Below are positions 56,651-64,000 of a DNA stretch of 64,000 nt, piece by piece (the first letter of the stretch is position 1; each line of letters starts with the position of its first letter). This DNA comes from Variovorax sp. KBW07. GTDB lineage: Bacteria; Pseudomonadota; Gammaproteobacteria; Burkholderiales; Burkholderiaceae_C. Where the stretch lies: positions 17,657 through 81,656 of the forward strand of contig NZ_QAJK01000037.1 in assembly GCF_003852515.1 (NCBI RefSeq), written 5' to 3'. Both the position numbers and the translations under genes were made by a program. The notes beneath the pieces were generated by a model that saw only the letters and a list, made by a program, of their open reading frames with translations, was not told the origin of the DNA and ran no database searches.

Positions 56651-57886
56651 CTACGGCTCGGGGAGGCTCTTCATGCGCCCATCGAGAAATGCGATATCGG
56701 CGGCGGATGGGGCGAGGCTCATGGCCGCCTTGTAGGCCACTCGGGCTTGGGCATGCAGCCCTTGGCGGGCCAGCAACTCTGCCTTCGCGGCATGGAAGGG
56801 CTGGTAGCCCTGCAGGGCGGGCTCGATTCGCATCAATTCGGCCAGGGCCGCGTCGGGTGCGCCTGCTTCCGCGTGGGCTACGGCCCGATTGAGGCGCACC
56901 ACGTCGGTAGACTCGAATTGCAGCAGGCTGTCGTAGAGCAGGGCAATCTGCGCCCAGTCCGAACGGTCGCCCTCGCAATGGCAGGCGGCAATCGCGGCCT
57001 TGATCTGGTGAGGCCCTGGGGTATGCCGGCGCAGCGCGCGCTCGAGAATCGCCACCCCGGCCACGATCTCGTCCTTCTTCCACAGCGCCCGCTCCTGTTG
57101 GCCCAACGGCACCGTCGCCTGGCCGCTCGCATCTGTGCGCGCACCACGGCGGGCATGGCTGATCATCAATGCGGCCAGGCAACCTTCGACCTCCGCTTCG
57201 CCAGGATGCAGCCGATCCAGCAGCGCGCAAAGGTACAGGGCCTCCTCGGCCAGATCGCGACCCGCCTTGGGCCCCGCCGTGTAGCCCGCATTGAAGATCA
57301 GGTAGATGACCGCGAGCACGGCCTGGAGACGCTGCGGCCATTCGGCTGGCTCCGGAACCGCATAGCGAATGCGGGTCGCGGCGATCTTTGCCTTGGCACG
57401 CGACAGGCGCTGCCCCATCGTGGCTTCCTGGTCGAGAAATGCCTGAGCGATCTGGGCCGTGGACAGGCCGGCGACCACACGCAGCGTCAGTGCCACTTGC
57501 GACTTCCGCTCCAGCGCAGGGTGGCAGCAGGTGAAGATCAGGCGCAGCCGTTCGTCAGGAATCGGGTCCGTCTCGACCTCGCAGGCCTCTTCACCCGCGA
57601 GCACCAGCAGACTGGCGCCGATCCTGTCGGCCGTTCTGTGGCCGCGGATGCGGTCCAGCGCCTTTCGATAGGCCACGCGCAGCAACCAGCCGAGAGGCGA
57701 AGACGGAATGCCGGAGCGGCTCCAATGGGACAACGCCGACAGCATGGCGTCCTGCAGGGCGTCTTCGGCCAGCTGAAAGTCGTTGAGCCTGGCAATCAGC
57801 GCTGAAATCAGCCGCCCCCGATCGTCGCGCGCCAGCCTGTTGAGGGCCTGGGTCACGGCGACTGCGCCGGAGGCGGGTGAACTCAT
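56651..57886 (-). CDS. ECF RNA polymerase sigma factor with C-terminal extension
   Basis: 411 residues. Sigma-2 (about 22-90: LNDFQLAEDALQDAMLSALS, SPLGWLLRVAYRKALDRIRG) and sigma-4 (about 118-165: LRVVAGLSTAQIAQAFLDQE, RLSRAKAKI) are followed by a helical, TPR-like extension (about 190-405). This is the YciI-linked ECF group. The extension may replace a separate anti-sigma factor. The adjacent YciI gene fits the group. Confidence 0.9.
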   Translation of the reverse strand: MSSPASGAVAVTQALNRLARDDRGRLISALIARLNDFQLAEDALQDAMLSALSHWSRSGIPSSPLGWLLRVAYRKALDRIRGHRTADRIGASLLVLAGEEACEVETDPIPDERLRLIFTCCHPALERKSQVALTLRVVAGLSTAQIAQAFLDQEATMGQRLSRAKAKIAATRIRYAVPEPAEWPQRLQAVLAVIYLIFNAGYTAGPKAGRDLAEEALYLCALLDRLHPGEAEVEGCLAALMISHARRGARTDASGQATVPLGQQERALWKKDEIVAGVAILERALRRHTPGPHQIKAAIAACHCEGDRSDWAQIALLYDSLLQFESTDVVRLNRAVAHAEAGAPDAALAELMRIEPALQGYQPFHAAKAELLARQGLHAQARVAYKAAMSLAPSAADIAFLDGRMKSLPEP

Positions 57887-57929
57887 CGTCGGCTGTGCGG
57901 TTGCGCGGCTGCCCTGCGGTGCGGCCGGG

Positions 57930-58289
57930 TCAGCCCGCCGGGTTGTAGTCCATCAGCGGCCGCACTTCGACCGTGCCGAAGCTGGCCGATGGGACCGCTT
58001 GCGCGTACTTCAACGCGACATCGAGATCGGCAACATCGATCACGTAGTACCCACCCAGGTGCTCCTTCGTTTCGGCAAATGGGCCGTCCATGGTTTCCAC
58101 CTTGGTGCCGCGAATGCGCAGCGAGGTGGCGGTTTCGATCCCCTGAAGTCCCTCGCCTGAAAGCAGGACGCCGTCAGCCATCATCTTCTCGTTGAGCGCG
58201 AAGAAGCCGCCCATCATTTGCTGGAACTCGGGCGTGCCATAGGCGGGTTCGCGTTGGGGGTCGTTGTAGATCAGGAGCATGTACTTCAT
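57930..58289 (-). CDS. YciI family protein
   Basis: 119 residues from the ATG at 58289. A ferredoxin-like YciI domain: MKYMLLIYNDPQREPAYGTP, LSGEGLQGIETATSLRIRGT, GPFAETKEHLGGYYVIDVAD. The His/Asp pair in this fold is candidate for a catalytic or binding role. It sits upstream of its partner ECF sigma gene (43-base gap). Confidence 0.9.
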   Translation of the reverse strand: MKYMLLIYNDPQREPAYGTPEFQQMMGGFFALNEKMMADGVLLSGEGLQGIETATSLRIRGTKVETMDGPFAETKEHLGGYYVIDVADLDVALKYAQAVPSASFGTVEVRPLMDYNPAG

Positions 58290-58323
58290 GTTGAATTCCT
58301 TGGGGCAGGGTGAGGGTGAGAGT

Positions 58324-58716
58324 TCAGAAACCCGTGGCGATGCGAACGAGCGCGACGAACAGAATGCCGGCGGCAAGCAGGTTGGTGCCGTTGCCCACAT
58401 AGCGCAGCGGATGGTTGCCGTTGTCGATCTTGAGACCGAAGGGGTGAGCCAGGCGCCCGACCAGGAGCAGTACGCCTGCGGCATGCAGCCAGCCGGCGTT
58501 CGTTCCCTGTGCTTCCGCGAGGATCATCAGCACCAGGACAAAGGGAACCCATTCGATGAAGTTGCCGTGGCGGCGTATCTTGAGCAACAGCTCCGGCCTG
58601 CCTCCGTCACCAATCGACTGATTGAAGCCAGGGCGTGAGGCGGTCACACCTGTCCACAGCAGAAACCAGACGAGTACGAGTGGCAGTGCATAGAGGGTCG
58701 TGATGGTCAGTGGCAT
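58324..58716 (-). CDS. MAPEG family membrane protein
   Basis: 130 residues from the ATG at 58716 with AAGGAG upstream. Four hydrophobic helices and the MAPEG Arg/Asn pattern (KIRRHGNFIEWVPFVLVLM, RLAHPFGLKIDNGNHPLRYV). Eukaryotic MAPEG proteins are glutathione transferases or eicosanoid enzymes; bacterial ones are mostly uncharacterised. It leads the three-gene MAPEG-YciI-ECF set. Confidence 0.88.
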   Translation of the reverse strand: MPLTITTLYALPLVLVWFLLWTGVTASRPGFNQSIGDGGRPELLLKIRRHGNFIEWVPFVLVLMILAEAQGTNAGWLHAAGVLLLVGRLAHPFGLKIDNGNHPLRYVGNGTNLLAAGILFVALVRIATGF

Positions 58717-58802
58717 ATCGGCAGTCTCCTTTGTTGTTCCGATGCAGCAAGGACGCCGTCGCGCTTCGAATTTCGACATGCGCTCGAATTATTTTTTCTT
58801 GC

Positions 58803-58847
58803 GTGGGTTGAGTGGGCCGCGTGGGCCGCGTGGGTTGCGCGGGCCGC
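58803..58847. repeat. Five 9-bp tandem units
   Basis: Consecutive units GTGGGTTGA, GTGGGCCGC, GTGGGCCGC, GTGGGTTGC, GCGGGCCGC. The spacer between MAPEG and the acyl-CoA ligase (58717-58968) shows no gene. Confidence 0.75.
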
Positions 58848-58968
58848 GCTGACGGGCGGGCCGCTCTTGTACAACGGAGAGCGCCCAGCCGATGGCAAAT
58901 CCCCCGGAACTCAAATCCGATAGCTCCTGGGGTTTTGGGGATTCGCGCCTGCGAAGGCCGGCGGCCGA

Positions 58969-60794
58969 TCAGGCGCCGTACAGCGCCTCGATCTCGCTGG
59001 CGTAGGTCTTGTAGATGCTGGAGCGCCGCACCTTCATGGTCGCGGTGACTTCACCGTCGTCATGGTCCAGCTCCTTGGTCAGCAGATGAAAGCGGCGGAT
59101 CCGCGACACCTGTGCCAGCTTTTCATTGCCCTTTGAAATCTCCGCGTCGATCAGCGCGCGCACCCGGGGCTCTTCCACCAGCGAGCGGAAATGCGTGAAC
59201 GAAATGCGCTCCGCCTCCGCCCACTTGCCCACCGTTTCGTAGTCGATCTGCAGCAGCGCGCCGACGAACTTGCGGCCGTCCGCCACCACGATGCATTCCT
59301 TGATGAAGGGGCTGCCCTTCATGGTGTTCTCGATCTCCGAGGGCGTGAGGTTCTTGCCGCCGGCCGTGATCATGATGTCCTTCAGCCGGTCGACGATGCG
59401 CAGCTGGCCGTCTTCCTCGCGCACCACGTCGCCGGTGTACAGCCAGCCGTCGCGGATCGACGTGGCCGTGGCCTCGGGGTTCTTGTAGTAGCCCTCGAAC
59501 ACCATGTCGCCGCGCACCAGCAGCTCGCCCGCTTCGCCCACGCGGTGCTCGGTGCCCAGCGTGGGCTCGCCCACGGTGCCGATCTTCACGGCGTCGCTGC
59601 GGTGGCCCGCGATCATGCCGCTCGATTCCGTGAGGCCGTACACCTCCACCAGCGGCACGCCCAGCGTGCGAAAGAAGCGCACCACGTCCGTCGGAATGGG
59701 CGCCGCGCCGGTGAGCGCGATGCGCGCGCGCCGCAGGCCGATGAAGTTCTGCAGCGCGCGAAGCACCGTCCAGTAGGCCAGGGCGAAGCGGCCGCGTTCG
59801 GCCAGCGTCCAGCTTCCGCGCGGCTTTTCGGCCAGCGGTGCGCAGGCCGCGATGGCCTTGCGGAACAGCGCACGCTGCAGCCGCCCCGTTTCCTGCATCT
59901 TGATGCTGATGCCCGCATGCAGCTTTTCCCAGATGCGCGGCACGCCGAGGAACATCGTGGGCGCCACTTCGCGCAGGTCTTCCTGCACGGTGCGGATCGA
60001 TTCGCCGAAGTTCACCTGCGAGCCCAGGTACACCGGTGCGAAGGCCGTGAGCATCTGCTCGGCCACGTGGCACAGAGGCAGGTACGACAGGTGCGTGGTG
60101 TCGCCATCGAGCCCCAGCCGCTCGACGACGCCGGGCACCACGCCGCGGATGTTGCGGTACGAGATCATCGCGCCCTTGGGCTTGCCGGTCGAGCCGGAGG
60201 TGTAGATCATCAAGCCGATGTCGGCCAGCGTCTGGCGCTGCAGCGCGGCGTCGATCAGTGCGGTGCCATCGCGCGCCTGTGCTTCGGCGCCGGCCTGTTC
60301 GACTTCCGCAAAGGTCGCGATGAGGCCGCGCACTTCGGGCGGATAGCTCGCCAGCCCCTTGGTCTCCATGACCACGATCTTGCGCAGGCGCGGCAGCTGG
60401 CCGATGGCGTCCAGCACCTTGTCGGTCTGCTCCTGGTCTTCGCAGACGATCATCTCGATGTCCGCATGGCCGACCACGTAGGCCACCTCTGTGCTCGGGC
60501 TGGTGGGGTACACGCCGACCGTGACGGCGCCGATCAACCCCGCGCCCATCTGCGCCAGCAGCCATTCGACGCGGTTCTCGGAGATCACGCCCAGGTGCCC
60601 GCCCGGCGCCAGCCCCATCGCATGCAGGCCCAGCCCGAAGTGGCTGGCACGCCGCATGTAACCGGCCCAGTCCAGCGGGTGCCAGATGCCGAAATCTTTC
60701 TGCCGGATCGCGATGCGCCGCGGCTGCTGGCGCGCCTGCTCGCGCAGCATCTGCGGCAGCGTCAGCGAGGGAAGGGAATGGGGGAGGGCGTCGG

Positions 60795-60798
<4 letters not shown>
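58969..60798 (-). CDS. Long-chain-type acyl-CoA synthetase
   Basis: 609 residues. AMP-forming ligase: YTSGSTGKPKGAMISYRNIR (P-loop, about 204-223), YGLTESSG and GWLYTGDVV, and GGKNLTPSEIENTM. The catalytic Lys is near the end (ATMKVRRSS). It activates a fatty or aromatic acid to its CoA ester; the substrate is unknown. It overlaps the ABC ATPase gene by four bases, suggesting that uptake and activation are coupled. Confidence 0.9.
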
Positions 60799-61640
<842 letters not shown>

Positions 61641-61645
61641 CTGCG

Positions 61646-62845
61646 TCAGTTCAGTGCGATCCAGTCGGAGGCCGGCACCATCTTCTGCGCCTTCATGTCG
61701 GCCTTGTAGACGCGGCCCACCGGAATGGAGTTGCCCTTGATGGTGATCGGCGTGCCGATGAGCCCGCCGGTGTCGAAGTCCTTGATGGTGTTCAGCGCGG
61801 CCTTCAGGTTCTTGCCGTCCAGCGGCTTGCCGGCGTCGAGCGTGCGCCTGGCGGCCTCGGTGAACAGCATGGCCGTGAGAAAGCCCTGCGTGTACGCCGT
61901 GCTCTGGTACTCGGGACGCAGCGCGCGGATCTTGTCGAGCATCGGCGCCTTGGCCGTGGTGTCGTAGTAGTAGCGGTAGGGCATGACGCCCATGAAGCCG
62001 TCGCCGCCTTCGCCCATCTTCATGACGGTGGAGCTGTCCATGGTCCAGAACGTGCCCATCCATTTGCTGGTCATGCCCATCTGCTTGCCCTGCTGCATGA
62101 ACTCGGGAATGGGCGCCAGGATGTAGCCGTGGAAGATGGTGTAGTCGGGCGCCGCGCGGCGCAGCTTGATGACCTCGGTCGACACGTCCACGCTGCCGGC
62201 CGGCGTCATGAGCTTCACGGGCACCGAAAGGCCCAGCTTCTTGGCAGCGGCTTCGCTGGCCTCGATCGGGTCGCGGCCGAACTCGGAATCGGAATACACG
62301 AAGGCCACCTTGGCGCCCGGCTTTTCCTTTGCGATGTGGCGCAGAAGAATGCCGATCTGCTCGGTGTAGTCGGGGCCCACCAGGAACTGGTTCGGGTACT
62401 TGGCCGGGTCGTTGAGCTCGGTCGCGAACGAGGCGCCCGCCATCAGTATCTGGCCGCCGCGGTCGAGCTCGGGGTTGATGGTCTTCGAGAAGCCGGTCGA
62501 GTCGCCGTAGTAGAGGTTGACCTTGTTCTGGCTGGTGATCTTCTTGTAGGCCGCCACAGACACGTCGACCTTGTAGCCCGTGTCTTCGGGCACGTAGCGC
62601 AGCTTGCGGCCCTTGATGCCGCCCGCGTCGTTGACGATCTTCACGTAGTCGGCAATGCCGGCGTTGATGCCCACGCCCGCGAAGGCGAACACGCCGGTCA
62701 TCGGGATCGAGCCGCCGATGACGATGTCTTCGGTGCCCTGCGCGTTCGCGAACGGCATGCCGGCAAGACCGGCGGAAAGGCCGGCCGCAACCAGCAGGGC
62801 GCGGCGGTGGTGTGATGAAAGCTTCTTCTGAGGTGTCTTGGGCAT
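61646..62845 (-). CDS. ABC transporter substrate-binding protein (LivJ-like)
   Basis: 399 residues with AGGAGAC before the ATG at 62845. A signal peptide (to about 36, GMPFANA) is followed by a Leu/Ile/Val-binding type fold: DIVIGGSIPMTGVFAFAGVG, NLYYGDSTGFSKTINPELD, KVAFVYSDSEFGRDPIEASE. The ligand is probably an acid rather than an amino acid, in view of the ligase gene in the same operon. That is inference. Confidence 0.9.
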   Translation of the reverse strand: MPKTPQKKLSSHHRRALLVAAGLSAGLAGMPFANAQGTEDIVIGGSIPMTGVFAFAGVGINAGIADYVKIVNDAGGIKGRKLRYVPEDTGYKVDVSVAAYKKITSQNKVNLYYGDSTGFSKTINPELDRGGQILMAGASFATELNDPAKYPNQFLVGPDYTEQIGILLRHIAKEKPGAKVAFVYSDSEFGRDPIEASEAAAKKLGLSVPVKLMTPAGSVDVSTEVIKLRRAAPDYTIFHGYILAPIPEFMQQGKQMGMTSKWMGTFWTMDSSTVMKMGEGGDGFMGVMPYRYYYDTTAKAPMLDKIRALRPEYQSTAYTQGFLTAMLFTEAARRTLDAGKPLDGKNLKAALNTIKDFDTGGLIGTPITIKGNSIPVGRVYKADMKAQKMVPASDWIALN

Positions 62846-62870
62846 GCTTTTGTCTCCTGTTGGAATGGGC

Positions 62871-63908
62871 TCAGTTGCGGAACGGCCATAGATGGAAAAA
62901 GCGGCGTACGCGCCGCCACACTTCTGCGAGCCCGTGGGGCTCGAACACCAGAAATCCGACGATCAGCAGCCCGAACACGACGGTGCGAACGGGCGACAGA
63001 AACACCGTCATCTCGACGCCGCCCGGCAGCAGGTCGACCACCAGCTTGAGCAGCTCGGGGACCATGGTCATGAACACCGCGCCGAAGATGCCGCCAAGGA
63101 TGGTGCCCATGCCGCCGACGATGATCGCGGCCAGGAAAAAGATCGACATGAGCAGCGGAAAGCTCTCGGGCGTGACCACGCGAAAGAAGTAGGCCCACAG
63201 CCCGCCCGCGACGCCCGCATAGAACGACGAGAGCCCGAACGACAGGAGCTTGTAGCGCAGGAGCGGAATGCCGAGCACCTCGGCCGAGATGTCGCGGTCG
63301 CGAATGGCGATGAAGGCCCGGCCGACGCGGGTACGGAACAGGTTGGCGGCGCCCAGCACCATGAGGAGCATGACGGGCACGATGACCCAGTAGAGGCGGA
63401 ACGAGGTGTCGAGCGGGAGCCCGAAGAACTGCGCTGGCGGCAGCGAAATGCCGGTGGTGCCGCCGGTGAGCTTGAGGTTGGCGAACAGGAAGTGGGCGAT
63501 GAACGAGGCGGCAATGGTCGCGATGGCAAGGTACAAGCCCTTCACGCGGAGCGAGGGAATGCCGACGATCAACCCGCCGAGCATGGCAACCACGCCGCCG
63601 GCGACGATGTTGAGCAGGAAGGGCGTGCCGAGCCGGGTCTGCATGATGGCGACGGTGTACGCGCCGAGGCCCATGAATGCGGCCTGGCCGAGGCTGACGA
63701 GGCCGGTGTAGCCGGTGAGGATGTTGAGGCCGGTGGCGCTTGCGACGTTGATGGCGACGAGGCACGCAAGGTAGAGCCAGTAGTCGCTGGCCATGAACGG
63801 AAACAACACGAGCAGGGCGGCGCCGATGGCGAGCCACGTTTTCTGGGTGCGCGAGTCGAACAGCGCTGCGTCGGCTGTGTAGCTCTGCTTCGAGGTGCCT
63901 ATGCGCAT
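62871..63908 (-). CDS. Branched-chain-type ABC transporter permease (LivM-like)
   Basis: 345 residues from the ATG at 63908. About ten hydrophobic helices, with NVASATGLNILTGYTGLVSL, GLPLDTSFRLYWVIVPVML and RDRDISAEVLGIPLLRYKLL, the EAA-like coupling loop of LivM. The partner LivH permease and second ATPase (LivG) are expected beyond the right edge. The last 92 bases of the window (63909-64000) show no feature. Confidence 0.92.
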   Translation of the reverse strand: MRIGTSKQSYTADAALFDSRTQKTWLAIGAALLVLFPFMASDYWLYLACLVAINVASATGLNILTGYTGLVSLGQAAFMGLGAYTVAIMQTRLGTPFLLNIVAGGVVAMLGGLIVGIPSLRVKGLYLAIATIAASFIAHFLFANLKLTGGTTGISLPPAQFFGLPLDTSFRLYWVIVPVMLLMVLGAANLFRTRVGRAFIAIRDRDISAEVLGIPLLRYKLLSFGLSSFYAGVAGGLWAYFFRVVTPESFPLLMSIFFLAAIIVGGMGTILGGIFGAVFMTMVPELLKLVVDLLPGGVEMTVFLSPVRTVVFGLLIVGFLVFEPHGLAEVWRRVRRFFHLWPFRN

Positions 63909-64000
63909 GTGTTGTCTCGCCGGGTTGCCTTGTCGGTGACTCTTGTTCTGGGCGCTGCTGTTCGGGACAGGTGCATCCGGGGCGCGTGCGAATGACACCG

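Overview
The window is high-GC bacterial chromosome whose gene content and operon orders (surE-pcm-nlpD-rpoS, rpsF-priB-rpsR-rplI-dnaB, alaA-hom-thrC followed by molybdenum-cofactor genes, a Bug-family binding protein) point to a betaproteobacterium of the Burkholderiales, most likely a Variovorax-like member of the Comamonadaceae. This placement is inferred from gene order and protein families, without any database search. Coding density is high. I saw no insertion sequence, prophage, rRNA or CRISPR array; the only tRNA is tRNA-His.

Layout. 1-11.9 kb: the end of a PpiD-type foldase, small stress and metabolic genes, tRNA-His, an H-NS-like protein, a quinone oxidoreductase, the stationary-phase operon surE-pcm-nlpD-rpoS, rlmD, a Bax-inhibitor-1 protein and a GlcG protein. 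12.0-29.4 kb: an iron and oxidative-stress island with hemP, bfd-tonB-exbB-exbD, a PiuC-like dioxygenase, a five-gene operon for a putative extracytoplasmic flavin electron-transfer system (PepSY membrane protein, DUF2271, DUF4198, ApbE, CysJ-like reductase), bacterioferritin, ahpC and ahpF, then a haem-uptake operon (TonB-dependent receptor, hmuS, hmuT, hmuU, hmuV). Fur-box-like palindromes precede hemP, bfd, the flavin operon and the haem receptor. An OxyR-like site precedes ahpC. 29.4-36.8 kb: divergent ppsR/ppsA, an unknown two-domain protein, and the S6-PriB-S18-L9-DnaB cluster. 36.8-39.3 kb: a five-gene minus-strand operon (VOC, EVE, GyrI-like, alkyltransferase-like, YafY/WYL regulator) whose families all suggest handling of small toxins or modified bases. 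39.4-42.5 kb: PhoH/PIN ATPase, Bcp peroxiredoxin and an Mth938-like protein. 42.6-51.5 kb: alaA, a DUF1176 protein, hom, thrC, mobB, moeA, moaD and moaE, with a dapA-like gene lying antisense between moaD and moaE. 51.5-64 kb: an acid phosphatase, a Bug binding protein, clpB behind a sigma-32-like promoter, an ECF-sigma/YciI/MAPEG set, and an acyl-CoA ligase joined to a branched-chain-type ABC transporter that runs off the right edge.

How the parts work together. TonB-ExbB-ExbD would energise the outer-membrane haem receptor. HmuTUV would carry haem across the inner membrane and HmuS would receive it in the cytoplasm. Bfr stores iron and Bfd releases it. AhpC and AhpF remove peroxide made worse by iron. 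The most intriguing unit is the five-gene flavin operon. Its exported DUF2271 protein carries an ApbE-type flavinylation motif (D100-G-V-T-G-A-T106) and the gene lies two genes away from ApbE. This suggests an iron-responsive route passing electrons from a cytoplasmic NADPH flavoprotein, through a PepSY membrane protein, to a covalently flavinylated periplasmic protein. That role is a hypothesis.
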